IMG/VR virus record: IMGVR_UViG_3300021959_000406
Location: 1-23,411 of that record
Reading direction: 5' to 3' (one strand)
From: a virus
DNA length: 23,411 nt
The notes under the pieces are model-generated. The model was not told the DNA's origin, ran no database searches, and worked only from the letters and a program-made list of their open reading frames with translations. Shown here piece by piece: positions 8,386 through 15,887 of this stretch. The position numbers were made by a program, and so were the translations under genes. Numbering within the stretch: position 1 is the first letter of the stretch; each line of letters starts with the position of its first letter.

Positions 8386-9094
8386 TTATTTAACTCCTCA
8401 CCCATATGTCGGGTCAACTTCATAATAGCTTCGACTTCCCAAGGGCTTAATGAAATGCCTGTCATTGTTACGTATGAAGCAAGTTCATTATAACTAGGTT
8501 CACGCATTTCGCAAAATAAAGTCCATAAGCTAACAAGTTCACTTCTAAGCTCTGGTGCTTTACGTAGTTCAGCTGGTGTTTTACCAGTGCTTTTCTCTAC
8601 CTGCTTATATGTATCGTATCGACTGACGTCTGAACCTTTTGGCTTTTGCCTAATATAGTTAGCCCATCGACCATAGGCTACAAAGTCGTCAATCAGTCGT
8701 GCATAAAATTTTCGCCATTACCTATAAAGTATAACAGCTGTTTTACTACATCTGGTGCTTGCTCATAAAGGTCTTTAGCTGCCTCAGCTGTGAACTTAAC
8801 TTCTTTACCTTTATTAGCTAGTCCTCTCCAGTCTAGCGTAGCATCTACCAGTGCTTGTATATCTAGTGCATCAAAGTCTATATCAATGTCCTCATAAGTC
8901 TGACCATCTTTTAGATTAGAGCGTGCTGTGATTATTGCATTGGTTTGCTTTTTCTTTGCAGCTCTCCACACCTTACTGTCTGCGCCACACACCTTAACAT
9001 AAAAGTCTGTTGGCTCATTGGTAACGGGGTTAAGTATATTACACTCAGCCCCGTTCTCATGTCGACCTACTGTCGCAAGTTGATTAAATTCCAT
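8361..9094 (-). CDS. Tail assembly chaperone, -1 frameshift fusion (GT-type)
   Basis: This is the long product expected if ribosomes slip by -1 at 8711-8705 while reading the gene that starts at 9094. The first 130 residues are those of the short chaperone. After the slip, 114 further codons are open without a stop to the TAG at 8363-8361, giving about 244 residues. The extension reads YARLIDDFVAYGRWANYIRQ at its start and contains ISLSPWEVEAI, a pattern typical of the T half of GT chaperones. There is no ATG of its own near its start. In lambda, G and GT bind the tape measure protein and recruit tube subunits. The position between tube and tape measure genes is exactly the family norm. Confidence 0.85.
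8660..8680 (-). other. RNA hairpin downstream of the frameshift site
   Basis: On the minus strand TAGCCTAT, loop GGTCG, ATGGGCTA forms an 8-bp stem with one G-U pair. It begins 24 bases after the slippery heptamer, farther than the 5-9 bases usual for a stimulatory structure, so its part in frameshifting is uncertain. Confidence 0.4.
8693..9094 (-). CDS. Tail assembly chaperone, short product (G-type)
   Basis: 133 residues with no frameshift, ending at TGA 8695-8693. It is acidic and mostly helical in its second half, with D/E-rich patches (YEDIDIDFDALDIQALVD). No enzyme motif is visible. It lies between the tail tube and tape measure genes, where siphophages keep the G chaperone that coats the tape measure during tail assembly. 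The ATG shares one base with the tube gene's TAA (TAATG), and no good ribosome site of its own is seen, so translation should be coupled to that abundant protein. Its last codons contain the slippery heptamer that gives rise to the longer fusion. Confidence 0.8.
   Translation of the reverse strand: MEFNQLATVGRHENGAECNILNPVTNEPTDFYVKVCGADSKVWRAAKKKQTNAIITARSNLKDGQTYEDIDIDFDALDIQALVDATLDWRGLANKGKEVKFTAEAAKDLYEQAPDVVKQLLYFIGNGENFMHD
8705..8711 (-). promoter_or_regulatory. -1 ribosomal frameshift slippery heptamer A_AAT_TTT
   Basis: On the minus strand the codons GAA AAT TTT ATG contain the heptamer A_AAT_TTT in the phase needed for simultaneous -1 slippage of both tRNAs. It lies 3 codons before the zero-frame stop, and the -1 frame is then open for 114 codons. 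This is the general arrangement of lambda-type G/GT genes. An 8-bp hairpin lies 24 bases downstream. Confidence 0.8.
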
Positions 9095-10011
9095 TAAGCA
9101 TCAGCCCTAGTTATTTTAATCTGTGTTGCATCGCTGGTGTTATATAATGCTACAAACTCCATGCTAACTGTAATAGCACCTTCGCCTGATACATCTGGCT
9201 GTCCACTATTGTACTTAACACGTGGCAAGTCGATTGTGTATGAGTTGCCATCAAGGTCTGTTAACACTAACTGTATTGTGCTTTCGGTTTCATTAAGGAA
9301 CTTCTCATATAAAGTTTTATCCTCAAAGTATGTTGTAAGCGTACCAGTTAGTCGTGACTTACCGATTGATGGTCGTTGTGTGGTTTGGCTGCCAACTGCA
9401 AACAGTGGCTCTATGCCGTTCTCTAGGCTTAGCTCGATAGATGTCACTGTTGATATTGCTGAGCCACCTTCCTGTATTGAACCTGTGAAGCTATCAAATG
9501 GCTTGTTAGTGCTATCGGCTGCATAAGATGAACCTGTTATTGCAGTTGTTCCGATAGATAAGTTCTGCCCTACAACACCAAAAGTTGCCTCGACCATTGC
9601 GTTCGGTGATACAGATAAGCTTAATGCGTTAAACTCACAACCTGTGTTTCTATGCCATTCTGGTGCAGTTAAATCAGCAAATTTACGCTCGATAGTAAAT
9701 GAACGTCTTGTTGTACCTGCTTTTAACACGTCTGTTGCCCATGTTCCGCATAATACTGCTTCTAATATATCGTCAAATGCTTCATATTCTAGCTCAGCTG
9801 TTACATCGCCACTAACTGACTTGTTACCATGCCTGAAATCTTCTACTTGTCTGTCACCTCTTAGCTTTTCGCTTTCAATGCCATCTTTGCTTATACCAAG
9901 TGATGTACCTGTATTCGCAAAGGGTTTAAATGATGGTGTTGATGGGGTTGTGCCATATGTCGTTTCCGCAATATAGGCAATGCTATGTTGTGCTCCGTTT
10001 GCTATAGTCAT
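9094..10011 (-). CDS. Major tail tube protein
   Basis: 305 residues. The N-terminal half (AETTYGTTPSTPSFKPF; DGIESEKLRGDRQVEDFRHG) and the beta-rich body (GDVTAELEYEAFDDILEAVL) match my picture of the phage tail tube family often labelled Phage_tube_2. These proteins form stacked hexameric rings around the tape measure and make the DNA channel. C-terminal residues about 200-300 (LTGTLTTYFEDKTLYEKFLN...ALYNTSDATQIKI) could form an added Ig-like or beta domain. The ATG lies inside an ATGA overlap with the terminator gene. The order terminator, tube, chaperone, tape measure is that of classic siphophages, which raises confidence. Confidence 0.87.
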   Translation of the reverse strand: MTIANGAQHSIAYIAETTYGTTPSTPSFKPFANTGTSLGISKDGIESEKLRGDRQVEDFRHGNKSVSGDVTAELEYEAFDDILEAVLCGTWATDVLKAGTTRRSFTIERKFADLTAPEWHRNTGCEFNALSLSVSPNAMVEATFGVVGQNLSIGTTAITGSSYAADSTNKPFDSFTGSIQEGGSAISTVTSIELSLENGIEPLFAVGSQTTQRPSIGKSRLTGTLTTYFEDKTLYEKFLNETESTIQLVLTDLDGNSYTIDLPRVKYNSGQPDVSGEGAITVSMEFVALYNTSDATQIKITRADA

Positions 10012-10418
10012 ACTCTTGCTCCTGTGTATGCGTTAATGGATACGGAAACTGGAACGAAAAACCATGCCCCGTCGTTTATTGCAGGTTCGATACTAACCGA
10101 CCTTACTCGCAATTTCAAATTGTTATAAGTTAGCACTGTTCCGCGCTTAAAGTGGTCTGCTACATTATCTGTAAGTGTTGACCTACCAGAACCCCTTGGA
10201 CTTACTACATCTATTTGGTATATTGCTTGTGTTTCGTCTTTGCCATTAGAACCTAAGCTGACCTGTAATGTGTCTGCTGGTATAAAGCTTGCACGTAAAT
10301 ATGTTGTGTTTCCTACTGGCTTATAGGTTATGTTGGGATATGCAATGTCATAGCCACCAGATAGTGTGCTTAGTTGCGTATCTAGTGCAGCTTGCATATC
10401 ATTAAAGTACGTACTCAT
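10008..10418 (-). CDS. Tail terminator protein (gpU-like)
   Basis: 136 residues. The layout is an N-terminal helix (FNDMQAALDTQLSTL), then YPNITYKP--TTYLRASFIPADT, a mid IYQIDVVSPRGSG and a closing FFVPVSVSINAYT. This resembles the tail-terminator-like family that caps the tail tube once its length is set and joins it to the head. It overlaps the upstream gene by 4 bases (ATGA) and the tube gene downstream in the same way. No enzyme motif is seen. The assignment rests on the sequence pattern plus position directly before the tube gene. Confidence 0.75.
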   Translation of the reverse strand: MSTYFNDMQAALDTQLSTLSGGYDIAYPNITYKPVGNTTYLRASFIPADTLQVSLGSNGKDETQAIYQIDVVSPRGSGRSTLTDNVADHFKRGTVLTYNNLKLRVRSVSIEPAINDGAWFFVPVSVSINAYTGARV

Positions 10419-10885
10419 CTTCTAGCCTTGCTTTGTGCTTTTGTTATAGCCTCATTGTATGTCAATAACACTTTTCTGACAATGCCTGTAGGTGCTTGTG
10501 TACTATGCCCAAACTCTAACTCTACCGCATAAGGCAAGTTGTTTGTCATATAAAACGTATTACCTGCTTGCAATGCTTCTACTGCCTTCATTAATCGTTC
10601 TTGTGACTTACTGCCTGTTTTGTCTTTGCGTAGGGTTACTCTACCACTTGGCCTATCCAATGTTGATTGCCATGCTCCTCTAAACCTACCTCCAGTGTAA
10701 CCTTTTGGCCTCTTTGCTCTAGGGTTAGCCTGATACTTTTTCCATAGCTTATAGTTACCAACTGGGCTGGATTGTATTATATCACTGCCCATTGCAAATA
10801 TAGTGCCTCGTACCACATCTGTATTCTGCAGCTGCAACTTTTCAACCAACTGTCTAAATTCTTTGTCTGTTGTTGCTCTAGCCAT
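10415..10885 (-). CDS. HK97 gp10-like head-tail / neck protein
   Basis: 156 residues and basic. Residues 42-77 (PVGNYKLWKKYQ...GRFRGAWQ) and 117-137 (NNLPYAVELEFGHST and QAPTGIVRKV) form the pattern I associate with HK97 gp10-like proteins: first a 'PVdTG--R-sW' element, then a 'Y---lE-G-s-qAP-G--r' element. Members sit at the head-tail junction or help tail completion. The ATG shares one base with the stop of the preceding gene and the end overlaps the terminator by 4 bases, so the three genes appear to be translated as a set. The exact place in the particle is inferred. Confidence 0.75.
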   Translation of the reverse strand: MARATTDKEFRQLVEKLQLQNTDVVRGTIFAMGSDIIQSSPVGNYKLWKKYQANPRAKRPKGYTGGRFRGAWQSTLDRPSGRVTLRKDKTGSKSQERLMKAVEALQAGNTFYMTNNLPYAVELEFGHSTQAPTGIVRKVLLTYNEAITKAQSKARR

Positions 10886-11247
10886 TACTTTCTCACCTGT
10901 AAGTTAGCAGCAACAATATCACTGCCATTAGGTCTTATCTCATCAACATTAATGACTTTAAATATATCGCTATTAATAACCACTGTGTCATTTATCTCAT
11001 AGCTGTGACCTTCAGCAAGCATACGTCTGTCACCTTGCAGCACTGTCTGACCAGCTCTGTCTGCGTCTGTATAATCAAACACACAAGCATACTTTTTATA
11101 TGTAGCTGTTGTCTGTGCTACTGAACCTGTAGCTGGATTATATGCGCCATCAGTTGTACGTGTAAATGTAAACTCCTCACCAAATCTTGTAATGAGTGCT
11201 TCGGCTGATTTCGTTATCGGTGAATAGTTATAACCTGCATGTGCCAT
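10885..11247 (-). CDS. Head-tail stopper / head closure-like protein
   Basis: 120 residues, beta-rich and small. Features are FGEEFTFTRTTDGAYNPATG, then YKKYACVFDYTDADRAGQTVLQ, and a final FKVINVDEIRPNGSDIVAANLQVRK. This layout resembles head-closure proteins that sit between the DnaT-like connector and the gp10-like protein, as in many P22- or HK97-type gene orders. I cannot separate stopper from general neck protein by sequence alone. Spacing is 2 bases from the previous stop. No catalytic residues or membrane segments are seen. Confidence 0.6.
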   Translation of the reverse strand: MAHAGYNYSPITKSAEALITRFGEEFTFTRTTDGAYNPATGSVAQTTATYKKYACVFDYTDADRAGQTVLQGDRRMLAEGHSYEINDTVVINSDIFKVINVDEIRPNGSDIVAANLQVRK

Positions 11248-11249
11248 AA

Positions 11250-11723
11250 TTATGCACGCATAACTGTGTTAGGTGATTGCACTAACTTTCTCAAAGCTCT
11301 TGTTAATGCAGGTGTCTGTCGTTGTTGCCCTGCTGTATCTTTATATGTAATAGATATAACATCAACACTTTCGCTAACAACTTGCCTATCTATTGGGTCT
11401 TGCTTACTATCACCATCAATCACTGTCTTAACAGCCTCATATACTGCAACCTTTAGTTCGTCTGGTATTGTGCTTGCATCTAAACCAAAGCCATCAATAA
11501 CTACATTAACTCTAGGCCACTGTAATGATTGTGTCTCTGTTTCCTTAAAGCCTATAAAGCTCAAGTCCTCAATGTAATCCATTGCACGCAAGATATATGC
11601 ATTAACATGACTGTCACTACTATATGTGATTAACCTTGCATCTGCCCAAGCTTTAAACTCTGCTAAGCTAACATATGTATTAGCACCTGCAACGCGACTT
11701 CCATCTTCAACAATAAGTGTCAT
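11250..11723 (-). CDS. Head-tail connector adaptor (family often labelled DnaT-like)
   Basis: 157 residues. The start (MTLIVEDGSRVAGANTYVSL and AEFKAWADAR) is the hallmark of a phage family often named 'DnaT-like ssDNA-binding protein' in databases. It has helices (AYILRAMDYIEDLSF), a QWPR motif, then IPDELKVAVYEAV. Gene position directly after the capsid block and before neck proteins supports a head-tail adaptor bound to the portal; a replication role is unlikely here. The stop of the 48-residue gene lies 3 bases before its ATG. The DnaT label should be treated as a naming carry-over. Confidence 0.75.
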   Translation of the reverse strand: MTLIVEDGSRVAGANTYVSLAEFKAWADARLITYSSDSHVNAYILRAMDYIEDLSFIGFKETETQSLQWPRVNVVIDGFGLDASTIPDELKVAVYEAVKTVIDGDSKQDPIDRQVVSESVDVISITYKDTAGQQRQTPALTRALRKLVQSPNTVMRA

Positions 11724-11726
11724 TGT

Positions 11727-11873
11727 CTATGCCTTTTCGTATCCGCCTAAGCGATAGTTTTCTACTTCTGCTGAGTGCACGTCTGCGGTCTTGCCGTCTG
11801 GTCGTACCATTTTAACTGTTTTAGCCACTTTGGGCTTGGCAATTTTCTTTGAGGGTTTCTTTTTAAGTGCCAT
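11727..11873 (-). CDS. 48-residue head-operon protein with Lys-rich N-terminus
   Basis: A short ORF starting at ATG 11873 and ending at TAG 11729-11727. The first 21 residues hold ten Lys (MALKKKPSKKIAKPKVAKTV), and the rest is KMVRPDGKTADVHSAEVENY, then RLGGYEKA. The second half resembles a small motif found in short phage head-region proteins, where 'PDG' is followed by 'DVH--EVENYR-GG'. A GAGGT site lies 7 bases upstream of the ATG. It sits between the major capsid gene and the connector gene, 3 bases from the latter. The function is not known; a minor head or DNA-contacting protein is possible given the charge. Confidence 0.7.
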   Translation of the reverse strand: MALKKKPSKKIAKPKVAKTVKMVRPDGKTADVHSAEVENYRLGGYEKA

Positions 11874-11906
11874 TTTGTTTACCTCGCTATGTTATGTGTG
11901 AGTAAA

Positions 11907-11926
11907 GGGACGGCAGATGCCGCCCC
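11907..11926 (-). terminator. GC-rich hairpin after the major capsid gene
   Basis: On the minus strand GGGGCGGCA and TGCCGTCCC pair over 9 bp (one G-U) with a 2-base loop. It starts 17 bases after the capsid stop and is by far the most GC-rich local element. It is followed only by TTTACT, not a true U-run, so it may be a weak terminator, attenuator or mRNA 3'-protecting structure that raises capsid output relative to downstream genes. Confidence 0.5.
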
Positions 11927-11942
11927 CTGTCATCAGTCTCGT

Positions 11943-13088
11943 CTAACCGAGTAGTGTTGCTATGAAGTCTGGCTTCCAAGCTTTTACACCCCAAGCAACA
12001 GCAACTTCAATCATTGCCTTACGATATCCTTTATACATACGCACTTCGAATACCATGCCTGAATGTGGGTCTTGTACCAAGATAGCATCATCTGCAGTGT
12101 CTCCACCTTCTGGAACAGCTGGTGCTCTAACAGCTAACTCTAACGCACGTCTGTGCATTGCAATGTTTGCTGTGTAGTTATTTCCTACTGTTATAGCGGC
12201 ATTGTCTGCGGCAGCTGAACGTAGTCCAGTTTGACCGATAACAAATGAACCACCAGATAGTGCAGTGTTTACGCAATACTTATTGCTGTCACCATTGATT
12301 GTAATGATGTCACCTTTAAGGATTGTACCTGAACCACCATCTGCAGCAATTGATGTATCGCCAATAGCTGAGCTAGCGTCGTTTACAAGATAGCTAGTGC
12401 CAGTACCTTTGGTGTGTGACTGCACTTGTGCGCTCTCACGCATTGCTAACCCTTGTAGGTCTAACAATACACCTTGTCTTAGCAAATCACTAGAACCAGC
12501 GTCTGATACGCTTTGTAGTGTAGCTAACTGACGTAGGTTTGTACCTGCAACTGAGTTCATTATAAGTGAACACTGTCCGTCATTTGATGGCATACCATTG
12601 TCAACTAAGATTTGACGTATTTCAGCTACGTCACCAAAGTTAGAACCGAATGGGGTAGTTCCTGCTGTACCAAAAGCACGTGAAGCGTTCTGATAAGCTT
12701 CTGTTGCAAGGTCTACTTCAATCTCGTTAGACAATGTTCTCATTGCTTGTACGAGTTGGTCTCCATAAACAGTCTCAAAGCCAATACCATTGTTAAGGTG
12801 TCTTACATCTTCTCCAGTGTAAGGGATTTGTACTGCACGTGACTTAGAGATTGATAGTGTTTTGCTATCAACTGTTTGGTCTGTTCCTTCTGGAATAGTC
12901 ATGCTCTCTGCTACGTCTACGGCTGATGCTTCACGTGTGAATGATGCACGAACTGTATCGCCTTTAGCAACTCTCTCTGAGCCGTCTGCGTTGATTGTTG
13001 ATGCAGGGATAAAGCCTACTAGCTCTCTACCTACTACGTCTGCGGCCTTATATATATCAGCCGCCAAGTTTGTTAATACATTTGCCAT
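11943..13088 (-). CDS. Major capsid protein, P22 coat-like
   Basis: 381 residues. The N-terminus (MANVLTNLAADIYKAADVVG followed by RELVGFIPA) is the recognisable start of P22-coat-type capsid proteins. A G-TVRASF segment follows at about 43-50, and a helical 'spine'-like stretch lies near residues 105-135 (YGDQLVQAMRTLSNEIEVDL). A beta-rich insert (about 225-310) may correspond to the I-domain region of P22 gp5. The end (VFEVRMYKGYRKAMIEVAVA then WGVKAWKPDFIATLLG) is also typical. These proteins adopt the HK97 fold and form the icosahedral shell. ATG 13088 is preceded by GGAG at 8 bases. The scaffold gene is directly upstream. Confidence 0.88.
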   Translation of the reverse strand: MANVLTNLAADIYKAADVVGRELVGFIPASTINADGSERVAKGDTVRASFTREASAVDVAESMTIPEGTDQTVDSKTLSISKSRAVQIPYTGEDVRHLNNGIGFETVYGDQLVQAMRTLSNEIEVDLATEAYQNASRAFGTAGTTPFGSNFGDVAEIRQILVDNGMPSNDGQCSLIMNSVAGTNLRQLATLQSVSDAGSSDLLRQGVLLDLQGLAMRESAQVQSHTKGTGTSYLVNDASSAIGDTSIAADGGSGTILKGDIITINGDSNKYCVNTALSGGSFVIGQTGLRSAAADNAAITVGNNYTANIAMHRRALELAVRAPAVPEGGDTADDAILVQDPHSGMVFEVRMYKGYRKAMIEVAVAWGVKAWKPDFIATLLG

Positions 13089-13112
13089 TTTGTCGGCTCC
13101 TTTGTTTGTATA

Positions 13113-13778
13113 TTAATCATTGGTTATTTTGCCGCCTGACTTGATATAATGCGCTCTTTGACCTTGTGACATGCCATCGAAGTCATTACGACTTATCTCT
13201 TTACCACGCTCAGCACTACCTTGCGTTCTTGTGGCGCTGCCACCTGATGATTGTGAACCATCAACTAAGAAAGGGTAGTTAGTTTTTATAGAACCTGTTA
13301 AGTCCTCCAGTGTCGATACAGTTAATGCACCTGACTGGTCTGTTACCCTCAATTCACCATCAACAATAGTAAGTCTCTGACTTATCTGTTGCTGTAGCAA
13401 TTCTGCTCTGCCAGTGTCCTTAGTTAGTCCACTAGCTATCTTACCTGCTTCACCACTAATACGACTTCTCGTTATATCAGTGTTCATTTTCTCAATCGTC
13501 CCACGCAATGTGTCGGCCTCTGCCTTTTGCGCTTCGAACAACTGCTTATAATCGTTCTCTGCCTTTGCCTTACTTTCGGCTTGGGCTTTTGCTTCGGCTT
13601 GAGCTTGCTCACGCTCCTGCTGCGCTCGCTTCTTCTCGCCTAATAATTCGTCTACCTTGGACTTAAGTCCTTTTGTTTCGTCGTCTAGTCTACTCTTTAT
13701 AGCCTGATTTACCTTTTCCGACAAAGCATTTTTTACATCGTCCTCTAGCTCAATTCCTTCAAATAGTTCGTTAGTCAT
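13113..13778 (-). CDS. Capsid scaffolding protein
   Basis: 221 residues, very rich in Glu, Lys, Gln and Ala from about 15 to 105, a strong coiled-coil pattern (QQEREQAQAEAKAQAESKAK). The second half is polar and less ordered, ending in a Ser/Gly-rich linker and a short FDGMSQGQRAHYIKSGG segment. That segment resembles the 'm-----------G' ends of scaffold proteins. Scaffolds guide coat subunits into a shell and are then lost or cleaved; no protease motif is present. It directly precedes the major capsid gene, the usual place. ATG 13778 has a very strong GGAGGT site 6 bases upstream, in keeping with high expression. Confidence 0.82.
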   Translation of the reverse strand: MTNELFEGIELEDDVKNALSEKVNQAIKSRLDDETKGLKSKVDELLGEKKRAQQEREQAQAEAKAQAESKAKAENDYKQLFEAQKAEADTLRGTIEKMNTDITRSRISGEAGKIASGLTKDTGRAELLQQQISQRLTIVDGELRVTDQSGALTVSTLEDLTGSIKTNYPFLVDGSQSSGGSATRTQGSAERGKEISRNDFDGMSQGQRAHYIKSGGKITND

Positions 13779-13806
13779 GCTGTAACCTCCAGTTTGTTAG
13801 CATTAT

Positions 13807-13819
13807 GTGGCTCTGCCAC
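13807..13819 (-). other. Short intergenic hairpin before the scaffold gene
   Basis: GTGGC, loop AGA, GCCAC on the minus strand forms a perfect 5-bp stem in the 43-base gap between the 61-aa gene and the scaffold gene, just upstream of the scaffold ribosome site. It may be an mRNA processing or stability element. There is no U-run, so a terminator is unlikely. Confidence 0.35.
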
Positions 13820-13821
13820 GA

Positions 13822-14007
13822 TTAGTAAAATATCCCATTAGCTTCTGGGTCTACTTCTACATAGGGTATATTGCTGTCAATTGCATCTAAAAACTGCTCT
13901 ATAAACCATTCCTGTGTTTCTTGCCAGAATTCACCATATATGACTGGCTCATATCCAAATTTATCTTTGTGCAACTTAACTGCAACATCGTATGCGTTTT
14001 GTACCAT
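13822..14007 (-). CDS. Small acidic hypothetical protein
   Basis: 61 residues (starts MVQNAYDVAVKLHKDKFGYE), acidic, with several aromatic residues (FWQETQEWFIEQFLDAID). No known domain is recognised. A good AAGAGGAT ribosome site lies 5 bases before ATG 14007 and the gene sits 11 bases after the MuF-zincin gene, so I regard it as real. Between a portal-associated head protein and the scaffold it may be a head accessory, or an inhibitor or partner of the neighbouring protease-like domain; both are guesses from position only. Confidence 0.6.
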   Translation of the reverse strand: MVQNAYDVAVKLHKDKFGYEPVIYGEFWQETQEWFIEQFLDAIDSNIPYVEVDPEANGIFY

Positions 14008-14018
14008 TTTGTATCCTC

Positions 14019-15884
14019 TTAGTTATATCTCAAATAGTCGTTTACTATATCATCAAATGCCTTAAATAAGTTAGGGAATAGTTCACGTGCTTTCCTTGAG
14101 GCAGCATTGTTATTCTTGTGCAATGTAAACAGTTGCGCGAATGTTTCTGTCTCTTTTGCACCACTACGTCGATAATAAGTAACACCATGCCCTGCCATGT
14201 ATCGGTTACTTTGAAATTGTCCTAAACTCATAGCATCTAATATATCTTCAACACTACTCCAGCCAAAGCTTTTGTAGTTATCCTTACGTTTTATCATATA
14301 TCCTCTTGGCACGTTTACTCTTTTACGTGTTTCCTTAAACCAAGCTCTACCAAATGCATCTTTTTCTGTTTTGTTTCTCCATAATGCTTTTCTGTCCTTC
14401 TTAAATGCCTCCATAAATCTAACATCTTGTTTAGATATGAAATCTTTGTTGAAGCTGCCAGCTTTTCGGCTTTTTGCGCGACCTAGTAAATCGTCAATAA
14501 AGTGTCCATATTCATGTGTAGTAACCGTTTTGTCTTTTACAACATTGCCATATTTTACATTTATTCTGTCCTCATATCCTGCGTAATAACCACCTCTTTT
14601 TTTACTGACGCTAAATCGTTTTAACTTAGGTGCTTTAGCTACAACCTGTGCAGTCAATGTTGATAGGTTTGGCAACAACGCATTATACATATCTTTCTTT
14701 ATTTGTTCAGCTGTGTAACCACTAACCTGTGATACTATCTGTGTCTCCTCAAATATCTCTTTTAATGCTTTCTCTATAGGCGTTGCTTTAGGTGTCACAA
14801 CAGCTGCTTGTACCACTTGCGCTAACGGCACGCCTCCAGCTCCTCCAGTGCCACCCATGCTGCGCTCTAATGCACGTAACTGCGCTAAGCTTAATGGTCT
14901 GCCATTTGCATCAACAAACTTATCTAGTTTAACCTTACCTGACCTAAATATACTAGCTTTGCCCTTGCCTAACACTTCGTCCTGAAATGCCTTAGGTTGC
15001 GTCCTGAGCCACTTTGCATAATTTGTGTCGTCACTAACCAGCTTAGCCTTGTTATCGGCTCCTACGCTCGGCCTAGTGCCTTTAACGTCCCTTCCAAGGT
15101 TAAATTCTGGCTTTACTATATAACTAATAGTGCTTCTGCAGTTAAAGTGTGCTGGTGGCTTCGGGTTCTTCTTTAAGTCCTTAAATATCTTACCATCTAA
15201 TCCCATACAAATAAGACTGGTGAAGCTGTCCAGTGTAGCAACCCATTTGTAGTGGCTAATCACATCACTATTCTCACGCATAGTTGTCGTTCTAGCAACT
15301 GTACTAACGCGATTGATTATCGTCCTAGCTAGTGTGGCTGCTTGTCTGCGCTGCGTCATACCTATTGCGACGATTGCTTTGGTTATATTACTTGTTGTAC
15401 TGCCTTTTATGATGCCGTCACGTATCTGCTGGATTATCTGTGTCTGTTTCTTAGTGTCAAAGTTCCTAAGTGCATTAGCTATTGTATAACCCTTGTTCGG
15501 TTCCAGTTGCATAACATCAGTAAACATAGCTGCTTCTAACAGCTGTGAACTGGGCAAAGTAAAGTTGGCATAGTTACCAACGTTCTGTCTTAGCAGCTCA
15601 GTGTTAAACTCTGCCTCATAGTTAGCAAAGTCTATTATCTCGCTATATAACTTAGCCTGATAGTCATCTGACAGACGTGTCATGTAGTTCTGCATGTCTG
15701 TTAGCTGTGCTGATAATCGTGCTTGTGTGTATACTGTGTTATCGCCACGACCTAACTCACTGCTGATGCCTCGTATAAGTCGCCTTATGTAAGCCTCAGC
15801 CTCACGCTCACGACCTTTTGCGTATCGTTGCACGAATATCTGATGCCTTATAAATGCACTTTCTAGCGTATCATTAACGCTCAT
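14019..15884 (-). CDS. MuF-like head morphogenesis protein fused to a HExxH zincin domain
   Basis: 621 residues. Residues 1-260 are a Mu gpF-type head protein: a helical N-terminal region, then RTIINRVSTVARTTTMRENS, HYKWVATLDSFTSLICMGLDGKIF and PPAHFNCRS (244-251). That last part is the Cys/His-bearing end of the MuF domain. After a linker rich in Gly, Ala and Val (about 340-375), the C-terminal part carries HEYGH at 457-461 and ETFAQLF at 580-586. This is a HExxH zinc site with a plausible third Glu ligand (580), as in zincin metallopeptidases. MuF proteins bind the portal inside the head and may be injected; fused toxin or protease domains are known in the family. The start is weak (no clear ribosome site), so coupling to the 30-aa gene 3 bases upstream is likely. 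Confidence 0.82.
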   Translation of the reverse strand: MSVNDTLESAFIRHQIFVQRYAKGREREAEAYIRRLIRGISSELGRGDNTVYTQARLSAQLTDMQNYMTRLSDDYQAKLYSEIIDFANYEAEFNTELLRQNVGNYANFTLPSSQLLEAAMFTDVMQLEPNKGYTIANALRNFDTKKQTQIIQQIRDGIIKGSTTSNITKAIVAIGMTQRRQAATLARTIINRVSTVARTTTMRENSDVISHYKWVATLDSFTSLICMGLDGKIFKDLKKNPKPPAHFNCRSTISYIVKPEFNLGRDVKGTRPSVGADNKAKLVSDDTNYAKWLRTQPKAFQDEVLGKGKASIFRSGKVKLDKFVDANGRPLSLAQLRALERSMGGTGGAGGVPLAQVVQAAVVTPKATPIEKALKEIFEETQIVSQVSGYTAEQIKKDMYNALLPNLSTLTAQVVAKAPKLKRFSVSKKRGGYYAGYEDRINVKYGNVVKDKTVTTHEYGHFIDDLLGRAKSRKAGSFNKDFISKQDVRFMEAFKKDRKALWRNKTEKDAFGRAWFKETRKRVNVPRGYMIKRKDNYKSFGWSSVEDILDAMSLGQFQSNRYMAGHGVTYYRRSGAKETETFAQLFTLHKNNNAASRKARELFPNLFKAFDDIVNDYLRYN

Positions 15885-15887
15885 AAG

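Noticed and set aside
8386-8692. A 307-base non-coding gap before the tape measure gene
   Set aside because: The minus-strand -1 frame of the chaperone gene is open through all of it, so it is coding by frameshift.
11250-11723. Calling this gene a DnaT-like replication protein
   Set aside because: The label is common for this family, but position between capsid and neck genes and the lack of replication neighbours point to a head-tail adaptor.
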